Below, in pieces: positions 49,999 to 58,227 of a stretch of 64,000 bases of DNA. The DNA is from Kitasatospora phosalacinea (GTDB lineage: Bacteria; Actinomycetota; Actinomycetes; Streptomycetales; Streptomycetaceae). Under the pieces are notes generated by a model. That model did not search any database and was not told where the DNA came from. It was given only the letters and a program-made list of their open reading frames with translations. The DNA is taken from positions 59,367 through 123,366 of the forward strand of contig NZ_BSSA01000026.1 in NCBI RefSeq assembly GCF_030268885.1, given 5' to 3'. The translations under genes and the position numbers were made by a program. How positions within the stretch are numbered: the stretch's first letter is position 1; every line of letters starts with the position of its first letter.

Positions 49999-52134
49999 GT
50001 GGAACAGCAGCGCGAGGGCGAACAGCCGCCGACGCGGCACCGGCGACCGCCGGTCGGGCGGCGCAGGGTGCTGACCTGGCTGGCGGCCGGAACGGTGGCG
50101 GCGCTCGGCGGGGGAGTGGTCCTGCGGCAGTCCCTGGCCGGGGCCGACGAGCCCGCCGCCCGACCCGCACCGGGCGGCGGCACCCCCGCGGGCCACCAGC
50201 ACGGCACCGGCGCCCCGCCGTCCGCCTCCGGGAGCCCGCGGCAGCCCGCCGGGCCGCCCCCGCCGGTCGACCAGGGCGGCCGCAAGTGGTCGGACGCCAA
50301 GGGCTGGGGCGGCAAGGTGCCCGGCCCCGGCAGCGCGGTGCGGATCACCGACAAGGTGGTGCTGGACACCGACGCGCAGGTCGGCTCGCTGCTGGTGGAG
50401 AAGAACGGCTCGCTGGTGTTCGCCGCAGACCGGTCGCTGACCCTGTCCAGCACCGGGAACGTCGAGGTGCGCGGCGTCCTGGCGCTCGCCCCCGACGGCG
50501 CGCACACCCACACCCTGCGCTTCCCGGAGGTCGACGAGCGCCGCTTCGCCGGGGGCGGCATGACGGTCGTCGACACCGACACCGGCCTGTGGGTCACCGG
50601 CCAGGGCTACCTGCGCCTGGACGGCGCCCCCCGCACCGCCTGGGTGCGCGCCGCCACCGCCCTGGGGCCCGGCGACACCGCGATCAGGCTGGCCGCCGCC
50701 CCCGCGGGCTGGCAGCCCGGCGACGAACTGGCCGTCACCCCCACCGCGCCGCCCGACACCGACGGCTTCTCCACCTCGTACGACCTGGTGACCGTCAAGC
50801 AGGTGGACGGCGCCACCGTCACGCTGACCGGCCCGCTGCAGCACGCCCACCCGCGGGTCGCGGTCGGCGGCGGGGCGGCCTTCGGCGCCGAGGTGCTCAA
50901 CCTCAGCCGCAACGTCCGGGTCGAGGGCACCGAGAACGGGCGGGCGCACGTCCACCTCACCTCCAGCCGCCCGGCCGACGTCCGGCACGCCGCGCTGCGC
51001 TGGCTCGGACCGCGGGCGGACGGCAAGGAGAGCTGGAACGGGAAGCCCGTCACCGAACCGGTGCTCGGCCGGTACGGGCTGCACTTCCACATGCTGCTGG
51101 ACGCCTCGCGCGGCACCGTGGTCGAGGGCGTGGTCGTCCGCGACACCGGCAGCCACGCCTTCGTGCCGCACGCCAGCCACGGCATCACCTTCCGCGGCTG
51201 CATCTCCCACCACACCTGGGAGGACGCGTACTGGTGGGACGGCCCGATCGACACCCGCACCCCGCAGGGCCCCTCCGACGACATCGCCTACGAGGGCTGC
51301 GTCGCCTCCCTCACCGTCTACGAGCCCAACCCGCGCGGCTACCGGCTCACCGGGTTCAGCCTCGGTGCCGGGACGGGCTCCTCGGCCCGGGACTGCGTGG
51401 CCGTCGGCGTCCAGGGCGCCACCGGCGCCTCCGGCTACGAGTGGCCGGAGACCAGCGAGGGCGTCTGGACCTTCGAACGCTGCCTGGCGCACAACAACCT
51501 GGAGAACGGCGTCTTCGTCTGGCTCAACGCCGAGCACCACCACACCGTCACCCAGTACGCGGCCTACCACAACGGCGGCTGGGGCATCGAGCACGGCGCC
51601 TACCTGAACGACTTCGACTACACCGCCTCCGTGCTGTACGGCAACGCCGCGGGCGGCATCGCCGTGCACGCGCTCGGCCGCGACAAGGGCACCGTCTTCG
51701 ACGGGCTGCTGATCGACGCCGCCGGGCAGTCCGACTACGCGGTCGCCACCCTCAAGCACCAGCTCGCCGGAGAGCCCGTCACCCTCAGCCGCAGCCGACT
51801 GACCGGCTACCGCAAGGCCGGGGTCGCGTTCCGGGCCACCGACGACGGCCGGCCCGACGACATCGCCGTGCTGGACTGCGAGTTCGGCGGCGCCAAGGGC
51901 AGCGAACTGTGGCTCGACCCGGAGGCGCCCGCCCCGAAGCAGATCCTGTTCCGCCCGGCCGGGCAGGCGCAGACCGTCTCGCTCACCAAGGGCGGGGGCC
52001 AGGGCCTGGCCGGCACGCCGTGGAACGCGGCCACCGCCCCCGCCGAGGCGCCCGTTCCGCCGCGGGCGGTGGCGCTGCCCGTGCTCGCCTTCACCGACAG
52101 CGGGCCGCGGACGGGGCGGGTCACCGCGGGCTGA
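49999..52134 (+). CDS. Exported G8-domain/beta-helix protein
   Basis: A 711-residue protein. The N-terminus has GRRRVLTWLAAGTVAALGGG, a twin-arginine-like or Sec signal/anchor, then a Pro/Gly linker to about residue 85. A G8-type domain follows (KWSDAKGWGGKVPGPGSAVRI, then VLALAPDG), as in animal CEMIP/TMEM2 hyaluronidases and fibrocystin. The rest is right-handed parallel beta-helix with His-rich faces (YGLHFHMLLDAS, SHAFVPHASHG, EHHHTVTQY). A secreted polysaccharide-acting enzyme or adhesin is plausible. GTG 49999 chosen; start uncertain. Confidence 0.78.
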   Translation: MEQQREGEQPPTRHRRPPVGRRRVLTWLAAGTVAALGGGVVLRQSLAGADEPAARPAPGGGTPAGHQHGTGAPPSASGSPRQPAGPPPPVDQGGRKWSDAKGWGGKVPGPGSAVRITDKVVLDTDAQVGSLLVEKNGSLVFAADRSLTLSSTGNVEVRGVLALAPDGAHTHTLRFPEVDERRFAGGGMTVVDTDTGLWVTGQGYLRLDGAPRTAWVRAATALGPGDTAIRLAAAPAGWQPGDELAVTPTAPPDTDGFSTSYDLVTVKQVDGATVTLTGPLQHAHPRVAVGGGAAFGAEVLNLSRNVRVEGTENGRAHVHLTSSRPADVRHAALRWLGPRADGKESWNGKPVTEPVLGRYGLHFHMLLDASRGTVVEGVVVRDTGSHAFVPHASHGITFRGCISHHTWEDAYWWDGPIDTRTPQGPSDDIAYEGCVASLTVYEPNPRGYRLTGFSLGAGTGSSARDCVAVGVQGATGASGYEWPETSEGVWTFERCLAHNNLENGVFVWLNAEHHHTVTQYAAYHNGGWGIEHGAYLNDFDYTASVLYGNAAGGIAVHALGRDKGTVFDGLLIDAAGQSDYAVATLKHQLAGEPVTLSRSRLTGYRKAGVAFRATDDGRPDDIAVLDCEFGGAKGSELWLDPEAPAPKQILFRPAGQAQTVSLTKGGGQGLAGTPWNAATAPAEAPVPPRAVALPVLAFTDSGPRTGRVTAG

Positions 52135-52169
52135 GGGCCGGGGCGTCACCGCGGGCTGAGGGCCGGGGC
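52120..52169. repeat. 25-base tandem duplication across a stop codon
   Basis: Two exact copies (52120-52144 and 52145-52169). The first contains the end and stop of the G8 gene; the second repeats the stop downstream. Confidence 0.93.
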
Positions 52170-52230
52170 GGTGGGCGCGGCGCGGGCCGCCGTGGGTCGG
52201 GCCATCGGGGGTCGGGCCGTCGGGGAAAAG

Positions 52231-52275
52231 CGCGACGGGCGGGAGCGCGCCGATTCGCTGCTCCTGCCCGTCGCG
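52231..52275. terminator. Terminator hairpin between convergent genes
   Basis: 16-base stem (52231-52246 with 52260-52275) with one G-T pair and a 13-base loop. Confidence 0.75.
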
Positions 52276-52289
52276 GTCCTCGGTCGGCG

Positions 52290-53189
52290 TCAGCGCGCCG
52301 CGTGCGCCCCCGGAGTGGTGCGCTGCTGCTCGGCGGCCGCCTCGGCGGCCTCCAGCTGCTCCTGGGTGGGCTCGGGGAGCGCCGCCAGGTAGGCGGAGGC
52401 GATCAGCTGGCCGACCGTCGGGTACGCGCCTATCGGGGCGGCGCTCGCGCAGCCGGTCTCCTCGGCGGCGGTGGCCAGCAGCTCGGGGTCGGCCTCCGGG
52501 CCGATCACCAGCGGGGCCAGCGCGGGGCGCTCGGAACCGGTGGCCTTCAGGTGCGCCACGGCCGCGGCGACCGAGCCCGGCACGTCCAGCGCGGCCGGGA
52601 CCACGGGGACCGCCAGCCGGGAGGCCAGCAGGACGCCGGTGATGCCCGCCGAGGCGGCCGCCTCCTCGCCGCCGACCGTGGTCAGCACCACGCCGTCGGC
52701 GGCGGTGGCGATGGCGAACAGCCGGGCGCGGTCGGCGCGGGCCAGCCCGGCCTCGGACAGCCGCACGTGCACGGCCTCGGCCAGCAGCGGGTGCGGGCCC
52801 AGCGGGTCCAGCACCCGGGCGCCGGACTCGGCGGCCAGCTTGTGCAGCTCGGGCAGGAAGTCGTGCGGCCCGGGAACCAGCGGGAGGACCACCGGCGCGG
52901 GCTGCCCCGCGTCGGCCGCCGCCGCCAGCAGGTCGGCCACCGTCGGCGCGTCCTCACCGCCCAGGTAGGCCGCCGTCACCTCGATGCCCGACTGCTCGGT
53001 GCGAACGATGGACAGCAGCTCCTCGACGACCGGACGGCTCTCCGGCCCGGCGACAGCCGGGATCGCCAGCACCAGGGCGGGCGAACCGGCCATGATCTCG
53101 GGGCGCTCGGGACGGCGGTGGCGCCCCCGCGCACGGGAGCCTGGCGTACGGACGGGCAGTGGCGCGCCCGGGATGGCTGCGGTGCTCAT
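52290..53189 (-). CDS. CbiX/sirohydrochlorin-chelatase-like protein lacking catalytic His
   Basis: A 299-residue protein with two CbiX-type halves (APVVLPLVPGPHDFLPEL in the first, PALAPLVIGPEADPELL in the second). Chelatases start with AHGSRDP; here it is LAIPAVAGPESRPVVEEL, without the metal-inserting His, and the second conserved His is only partly matched (GPHDF). It may therefore not insert metal. No siroheme or cobalamin gene is near. ATG 53189 is used; an ATG at 53093 would begin at MAGSPALVLAIP, directly at the fold. Confidence 0.75.
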   Translation of the reverse strand: MSTAAIPGAPLPVRTPGSRARGRHRRPERPEIMAGSPALVLAIPAVAGPESRPVVEELLSIVRTEQSGIEVTAAYLGGEDAPTVADLLAAAADAGQPAPVVLPLVPGPHDFLPELHKLAAESGARVLDPLGPHPLLAEAVHVRLSEAGLARADRARLFAIATAADGVVLTTVGGEEAAASAGITGVLLASRLAVPVVPAALDVPGSVAAAVAHLKATGSERPALAPLVIGPEADPELLATAAEETGCASAAPIGAYPTVGQLIASAYLAALPEPTQEQLEAAEAAAEQQRTTPGAHAAR

Positions 53190-53472
53190 GGGGCAGATCG
53201 TAGGACATCACCCCGCGCGCGTTGCAGCCGGATGCCGACAGCGGTCGGCTTTCCGCCGGGAAGTGACGGTCATCACAGTGCGCGTCGTGACTGCCTGTGA
53301 GCCGCGTGGTAGGAGGTGTTGATCAACAAAGCGCTGACGGCTGTGTGCGGACGGTCATGGAGTGGCTGGCGTTTCGCCCGCCTGTGTCCGCTTACGCCCC
53401 GTCAATTACGCTGCTGTGAAGGCTTGGTGTCGGCATCGGCACGTTCCTCTGCACGGGAAATTTCCCATGCTG

Positions 53473-53496
53473 ATGCACGTGCAGGCGGGCTATCAT
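53473..53496 (+). promoter_or_regulatory. Palindrome and -10 upstream of the DUF397 gene
   Basis: ATGCACGTGCAG (53473-53484; core TGCACGTGCA is a perfect palindrome) lies 6 bases before a -10-like TATCAT (53491-53496), where a bound protein would cover the -35. The same element, with the same CATGCTG prefix, recurs upstream of the XRE gene. The rest of the 348-base gap 53190-53537 holds no gene. Confidence 0.65.
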
Positions 53497-53537
53497 CACG
53501 TCAAGTGAGGCATTCGCCAGGCTCTGGGGAGAAGACA

Positions 53538-53780
53538 ATGCGTGAGGCGTACAACGGCATGGCGGCGACTGACCTGGACGGGGTGGTCTGGCAGAAGAGC
53601 CGTCACAGCAACTCGAAGGGCAACTGCGTGGAGTTCGCCGCGCTGCCGAACGGCGACGTGGCGATGCGCAACTCGCGCTTCCCGGACGGTCCGGCGCTCG
53701 TCTACACCCGGGCGGAGATCACCGCGATGCTGCTCGGCGTCAAGGACGGGGAGTTCGACCACCTGGGAGGCAATCCCTGA
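53538..53780 (+). CDS. DUF397 protein
   Basis: An 80-residue DUF397 protein: WQKSRHSNSKGNCVEFAALPNGDVAMRNSRFPDGPALVYTRAEITAML. In Streptomyces these small proteins usually pair with an XRE/DUF5753 regulator (the BldB/WhiJ-type group), here encoded 1.1 kb away. GGGGAGAAG precedes ATG 53538. Confidence 0.88.
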   Translation: MREAYNGMAATDLDGVVWQKSRHSNSKGNCVEFAALPNGDVAMRNSRFPDGPALVYTRAEITAMLLGVKDGEFDHLGGNP

Positions 53781-53805
53781 CGGCGCGTCAACTGCCGTCC
53801 GTCCG

Positions 53806-53836
53806 GGCCGTCGTGGGGTCACCCCGCGACGGCCTT
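53806..53836. terminator. Terminator between DUF397 and HATPase genes
   Basis: 13-base stem (53806-53818 with 53822-53834, one wobble) with a 3-base loop. Confidence 0.75.
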
Positions 53837-53934
53837 CGTGCTGTCGGCGGCCGGCCGCCCTGCCGGCGACCGGTCAAGACGGTCGGGGTCGACGGGAGTT
53901 GACCCCGGTAGTGCTTCCGGGGCGCCGGGCCGGG

Positions 53935-54456
53935 TCAGGCGGAGCGGCGGTGACGGCCGGAGCTCGACAGCTGCGCCGTGCCCGGGACGGCCGTGCGCAC
54001 GTCGAACAGCGCCCAGACCACCTTGCCCGCGCCGGCCAGCGGGTGCCAGCCCCAGGAGCGGGAGAAGGAGTCGACCAGGTGCAGGCCGCGGCCGGACTCG
54101 GCCACGAAGTCGGCCTCCCGGGCGACCGGGCCGGTGCTGGACGGGTCGCTGACCGCGCAGACCACCTGCGGCGAGCGGTGCACCAGACTGATCCGGATCG
54201 GCAGCGCGTCGGCCGGGACCTGCGGGCCGCTCTGCGCCGGGACCCGGGACGGCTCGCACTGGCCGAGCGCGTGCCGCAGCGCGTTGGTCACCAGCTCTGA
54301 GGCCACCAGGGCGACGTCGTCGAAGATCTCCTCCAGGCCCCAGTCGTCCAGCGTCCGCCGGGTGAACTCCCGCGCGGTGCGCACCGCTTCGAAGCGGGGA
54401 GCGAGGGTGCAGCTGACCACATGAGGGTCGGTCGCCAGGACCGTACCGGTGCTCAT
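53935..54456 (-). CDS. HATPase-fold regulatory protein (anti-sigma-factor-like)
   Basis: A 173-residue GHKL ATPase-like protein. The N box is ELVTNALRHA, the G1 box DPSSTGP and the G2 box GRGLHLVDS. These single-domain proteins resemble SpoIIAB/RsbW anti-sigma kinases and often sit with DUF397 and XRE/DUF5753 genes. ATG 54456 is decided by GGAGGAG upstream; a longer frame to 54807 is not credible. Confidence 0.87.
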   Translation of the reverse strand: MSTGTVLATDPHVVSCTLAPRFEAVRTAREFTRRTLDDWGLEEIFDDVALVASELVTNALRHALGQCEPSRVPAQSGPQVPADALPIRISLVHRSPQVVCAVSDPSSTGPVAREADFVAESGRGLHLVDSFSRSWGWHPLAGAGKVVWALFDVRTAVPGTAQLSSSGRHRRSA

Positions 54457-54868
54457 GAAGAGCTCCTCCCATAAGGGGGCGGACGCGGCGGGACCCACCG
54501 GGGTCATGCCGGTCACCTCCGACTCGCTCGGCCGCCGGGCCGCCGGCCGACCCGTCCGCACACACAAGTACCCAGCGACGCGCGGGCGTTGCCGGGAGGT
54601 GTGCGGATTCGCGCTTGGGGTCGACGCGGAGCCCGCGGGATTGCCAGGGCGTGCAAGTGCACGTGCACCATGGTCCTCTGCGCTCACGGCAGATGCAAGA
54701 GTCGATTCACGTGCAGTCGTGCGATTGGCATATGCATGCTGCGGATGCACGTGCAAGATGGACCCCGGAGTGGCCGAAGCGGTATCCCGCTGCACCACTA
54801 CCGACACTCAGTGCGCCCAACTGATGGCAGACTGTGCAACTGGTCCGTCCAAGTGGAGGTTTGGTCCG
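54457..54868. promoter_or_regulatory. Divergent region with TGCACGTGCA-type repeats
   Basis: 412 bases between HATPase and XRE genes. Sites: GTGCACGTGCAC (54657-54668), half-site TTCACGTGCAG (54706-54716), TATGCATGC (54731-54739) and ATGCACGTGCAA (54745-54756). The last, preceded by CATGCTGCGG, matches the DUF397 promoter element. GGAGG at 54855-54859 serves the XRE gene. Confidence 0.7.
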
Positions 54869-55735
54869 ATGACCACAGTTCAGCCCGGCGGGGGCTCGAT
54901 GGTGCGCCGCATCCTCCTCGGCTCGCAGCTCCGCCGACTCCGTGAGGGCTGCGCGATCACCCGTGAGGACGCCGGGTACGCGATCCGCGCCTCCGAGTCC
55001 AAGATCAGCCGGATGGAGCTCGGCCGGGTCTCCTTCAAGGAGCGCGACGTCGCCGACCTGCTCAGCCTCTACGGGCTCTCCGCCGGCCCCGACCGCGAGG
55101 CCCTGCTCGCGCTCGTCCGCGAGGCCAACAAGTCCGGCTGGTGGCACAGTTACAACGACGTGCTGCCCAACTGGTTCCAGACCTACATCGGCCTGGAGGA
55201 GGCCGCCGCCCTGATCCGCACCTACGAGGTGCAGTTCGTCCCCGGCCTGCTCCAGTGCGAGGAGTACGCCCGGGCGATCTTCGCGCAGAACCGGCCCGCC
55301 CTCGACGAGGAGGAGATCGACCGCCGGGTCGCCCTGCGCACCCGTCGGCAGAAGCTGCTCACCGAGGGCCGCGGCCCCAAGCTCTGGGCCGTCATCGACG
55401 AGGCCGCGCTGCGCCGCCCGGTCGGCGGCCCCGAGGTGATGCGGGCCCAGCTGGAGCACCTGGTGGAACTGGCCGACTACCCCAGCGTGGTCGTCCAGGT
55501 CATGCCGTTCCGGTTCGGCGCGCACGCCGGGGAGAGCGGGGCCTTCTCGGTGCTGCGCTTCCCCGAGCAGGACCTGCCCGACGTGGTCTACGTGGAGCAG
55601 CTCACCAGCGCCCTCTACCTGGACAAGCGCGACGACGTCGACGAGTACCTGCAGGTGATGGAGCGGCTGTGCGTGGACAGCCTGACCCCGCAGCAGACCC
55701 TCGACCTGCTGCACTCGATCCTCAAGAGCCAGTAG
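54869..55735 (+). CDS. XRE/DUF5753 regulator
   Basis: A 288-residue regulator. The N-terminal helix-turn-helix is LRRLREGCAITREDAGYAIRASESKISRMELGR. DUF5753 fills the rest, with WFQTYIGLEEAAALIRTYEVQFVPGLLQ. Such regulators bind DNA and partner with DUF397 proteins, as in the WhiJ group of Streptomyces. ATG 54869 has GGAGG at 9-base spacing. The repeated palindromes upstream of both this and the DUF397 gene suggest autoregulation of the set. Confidence 0.9.
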   Translation: MTTVQPGGGSMVRRILLGSQLRRLREGCAITREDAGYAIRASESKISRMELGRVSFKERDVADLLSLYGLSAGPDREALLALVREANKSGWWHSYNDVLPNWFQTYIGLEEAAALIRTYEVQFVPGLLQCEEYARAIFAQNRPALDEEEIDRRVALRTRRQKLLTEGRGPKLWAVIDEAALRRPVGGPEVMRAQLEHLVELADYPSVVVQVMPFRFGAHAGESGAFSVLRFPEQDLPDVVYVEQLTSALYLDKRDDVDEYLQVMERLCVDSLTPQQTLDLLHSILKSQ

Positions 55736-55775
55736 GGGCCGGAGCCGGAGGCACGGTGGCGGGCCCCGGAGCGGT

Positions 55776-55799
55776 GGGCCCCGGCGTGCGCCGGGGCCC
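55776..55799 (+). terminator. Terminator after the XRE gene
   Basis: Perfect 10-base stem (55776-55785 with 55790-55799) and 4-base loop. The 318-base gap to the MFS gene also has a dyad at 55922-55930/55946-55954. Confidence 0.75.
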
Positions 55800-55960
55800 G
55801 GGGGGCGTGCGGGTGGAGCGGGGCGTTCCGCCGACCTCCTTGACGCGGGCGGCAGTTCGGTACCGGCCCGGTCCGATGGATTGACCGTGGCCCGGCGAAC
55901 TGTCATGGTGTCTGCTCCGAAGTCCGCACCGCCCCGTCCGGGCCCGGTGCGGACGGCGCA

Positions 55961-55995
55961 CCGGCTCCACCAACACGGGGGTTTGGTGGAGCCGG
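55961..55995 (-). terminator. Terminator after the MFS gene
   Basis: Perfect 13-base stem (55961-55973 with 55983-55995) and 9-base loop, 59 bases after the MFS stop on the minus strand. Confidence 0.78.
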
Positions 55996-56053
55996 GTTCC
56001 GACGCACCGGCGGAGCGCTTCGGGCGGCGAGGGGTCGACCGCCCGTGCTCTCC

Positions 56054-57643
56054 TCAGTGCCCCGACCGCACCTCCTCCGCCTCCTTCGCCCACGTCGTCG
56101 CTTCCTCCTGCGCCGCTGCTGCCCCCTGCCGGGCCGTCGTGGTGCGGGCCGAGCGCAGCGCACCCGCCAGCGCGATCAGCAGGCCGAGCGCGGTGGCGCC
56201 CGTCACCAGCAGCAACGCCGGCCGGTAGCCCGCCAGTTGGGCGTGCGCGTCGGTGCCGCCGCCGCTGCCCGCGGTGAGCACCGCCGTGGTCGCGGCCAGC
56301 ACGATCGCGCCGCCGACCTGGAGCCCGGTGTTCACCAGGCCCGAGGCCAGGCCCTGCTCGTCGTCCGACACCCCGGAGGTCGCCGCCACGTTGATCGCCG
56401 GGAAGGCCAGGGCGAAGCCCGCGCCGATCAGCAGCATGCTCGGCAGCACCAGGCCGACGAAGCCGCTGTGCTCGTCCAGCCGCAGGAAGAGCGCGTAGCC
56501 GAGCAGCATGGAGGCCACGCCGACCGGCAGCACCCGGGCCGAGCCGAACCTGTCCAGCAGCCGGCCGACCGCGCCCGCCGAGAACGCCACCACCGCGCCG
56601 CCGGGCAGCAGCCCGAGCGCCGTCTCCAGCGCGGACCAGCCCAGCAGCCGCTGCAGGTACAGCGTGGCCACGAACTGGAAGCCCGCGTAACTGCCCATCA
56701 GCGTCAGCGCCGTGAGGTTGGCCCGGCGGACGCCCGGGTTGCGGAAGATGCCCAGCCGGACCAGCGGGTGGGCGGTGCGCGCCTCGACCAGCAGGAAGGC
56801 CGCGGCCAGCGCCACCACCAGCAGCAGCGAGCCGACGGTGCGCGGCGACAGCCAGCCCGCGCCCTGGGCCTCCGTCACCGTGAACACCAGCAGCAGCACC
56901 GCCGCGGTGCCGGTGACCGCGCCCACCAGGTCGTACCCGCCGGAGGCGCGGTGCTCGTCGCCGCGGCGGGGGAGCAGCCTGACGCCCGCGAACAGGGCGA
57001 GCAGGGCGACCGGGACGGGCATCAGGAACGTCAGCCGCCAGCCCGCCGACGTCAGCAGGCCACTGATCACCAGGCCGAGCGAGAAACCGGCCGCCGAGCA
57101 GGTGGTGTAGATGGACAGCGCCCGGTTGCGGGCCGGGCCCTCCGGGAACGTCGTCGTGATGATGGACAGGCCCGCCGGGGCGGTGAACGCCGCGCTGACG
57201 CCCTTGAGGAAGCGGGCGCCGATCAGCAGCGGCCCGCTGTCCACCAGCCCGCCGAGCAGGGAGGCCCCGGCGAACACGGCCAGCGCGACCAGGAACACCC
57301 GGCGGCGGCCCAGCAGGTCGGCCGCCCGGCCGCCGAGCAGCAGCAGCCCGCCGTACCCGAGGACGTAGCCGCTCACCACCCACTGCAGGGCGGAGTCGGA
57401 CAGGTGCAGGTCGGCGCCGATGGAGGGCAGGGCGACGCCGACCATCGAGACGTCCAGCGCGTCCAGGAACATCGCGGCGCACAGCACCACCAGGGCGCCC
57501 CACAGGCGGGGGCTCCAGCGGGTGTCGGCCCCGGGCCCGGCGGGGGCGGGGGCGGGGTCGCGGGGGGAGGGCCGGTCGGTGACGGGCGCGGTCGGTGCGG
57601 AGGGGCCGGCCGCGGGCGTGTGGAGCACGGTCGTGTCGGTCAT
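56054..57643 (-). CDS. MFS drug exporter (DHA2 type)
   Basis: A 529-residue major facilitator with about 14 transmembrane helices (EmrB/QacA type). The motif A loop is GGRAADLLGRRRVFL and motif C-like ISGLLTSAGWRLTFLMPVP is present. It probably exports a toxic or self-made compound by proton exchange. The start MTDTTVLH at 57643 follows a -10 TAGCGT (complement of 57652-57657) closely, so the message is probably leaderless. Divergent marR next to it and the operator array suggest repression by that protein. Confidence 0.9.
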   Translation of the reverse strand: MTDTTVLHTPAAGPSAPTAPVTDRPSPRDPAPAPAGPGADTRWSPRLWGALVVLCAAMFLDALDVSMVGVALPSIGADLHLSDSALQWVVSGYVLGYGGLLLLGGRAADLLGRRRVFLVALAVFAGASLLGGLVDSGPLLIGARFLKGVSAAFTAPAGLSIITTTFPEGPARNRALSIYTTCSAAGFSLGLVISGLLTSAGWRLTFLMPVPVALLALFAGVRLLPRRGDEHRASGGYDLVGAVTGTAAVLLLVFTVTEAQGAGWLSPRTVGSLLLVVALAAAFLLVEARTAHPLVRLGIFRNPGVRRANLTALTLMGSYAGFQFVATLYLQRLLGWSALETALGLLPGGAVVAFSAGAVGRLLDRFGSARVLPVGVASMLLGYALFLRLDEHSGFVGLVLPSMLLIGAGFALAFPAINVAATSGVSDDEQGLASGLVNTGLQVGGAIVLAATTAVLTAGSGGGTDAHAQLAGYRPALLLVTGATALGLLIALAGALRSARTTTARQGAAAAQEEATTWAKEAEEVRSGH

Positions 57644-57658
57644 GGCACAGAACGCTAC

Positions 57659-57715
57659 ATGCATGTGCATGGGATGCAAGTGCATTTAATGTGGATGCAA
57701 CAGATGCACGTGCAT
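57659..57715. promoter_or_regulatory. Array of ATGCANGTGCAT operators, 15-base period
   Basis: ATGCATGTGCAT (57659-57670), ATGCAAGTGCAT (57674-57685), a degenerate ATGTGGATGCAA (57689-57700) and ATGCACGTGCAT (57704-57715) start exactly 15 bases apart. They cover the -35/spacer of the MFS promoter (TTGCAT, 16 bases, TAGCGT on the minus strand) and the spacer of the marR promoter (-10 TATGGT 57720-57725). Confidence 0.85.
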
Positions 57716-57731
57716 GTGCTATGGTGGCGGC

Positions 57732-58151
57732 GTGACCGACTTCGACCCAGACCACGACCCCGCCGCGGAGACGGCGCTCAGCGAGCAGTGGCGCGCCCTG
57801 CTGGCCCGCCACGCGCTCACGGCCTGCGCCATCGACCGCGAGCTGGGCGAGGCGTTCGGGCTCGGTGTCAGCGAGTTCGAACTGCTGGAGCGGTTGCAGG
57901 AGTTCGAGCAGGAGAAGCCCGGCGGCGGTGAGCGCGCCCAGGCCCTGGCCAACACGGTCCACCTCAGCCAGAGCGCGTTCTCCCGGCTGGTCGCCCGGAT
58001 GGAGAAGGCCGGCCTGGTCCGGCGCACGCACTGCGTCGACGACCGGCGCGGCATCTACATCGCGCTCACCGAGGAGGGCCGCGAGCGCTACCGCAAGGCC
58101 CGCCCCGTGCACCGCCGGATCCTCGCCGAGACGCTCGGCCCCGAGGTCTGA
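57732..58151 (+). CDS. MarR-family regulator
   Basis: A 139-residue MarR protein: winged helix with ALANTVHLSQSAFSRLVARMEKAGLVRRTHCVDDRRGIYIALTEEG. It probably represses the divergent MFS gene and itself through the ATGCANGTGCAT boxes. GTG 57732 lies 7 bases after a -10 TATGGT with no ribosome site, so it is read as leaderless; an ATG at 57714 in frame lies inside an operator and is less likely. Confidence 0.88.
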   Translation: MTDFDPDHDPAAETALSEQWRALLARHALTACAIDRELGEAFGLGVSEFELLERLQEFEQEKPGGGERAQALANTVHLSQSAFSRLVARMEKAGLVRRTHCVDDRRGIYIALTEEGRERYRKARPVHRRILAETLGPEV

Positions 58152-58227
58152 GGGGCGGAGGAACAGGAGGGGGGCGAGACGGGCGGGGAGGGGCCGACCG
58201 GGCGTCGACCGCCCCGCCCGGCCGGGC

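Noticed and set aside
49902..53300. 1132-residue plus-strand frame across the G8 and CbiX genes
   Set aside because: Arg/Pro-rich low-complexity sequence crossing two well-supported genes on opposite strands; a shadow.
57714..57731. ATG start for the MarR gene at 57714
   Set aside because: It lies inside an operator and upstream of the predicted transcription start, with no ribosome site.
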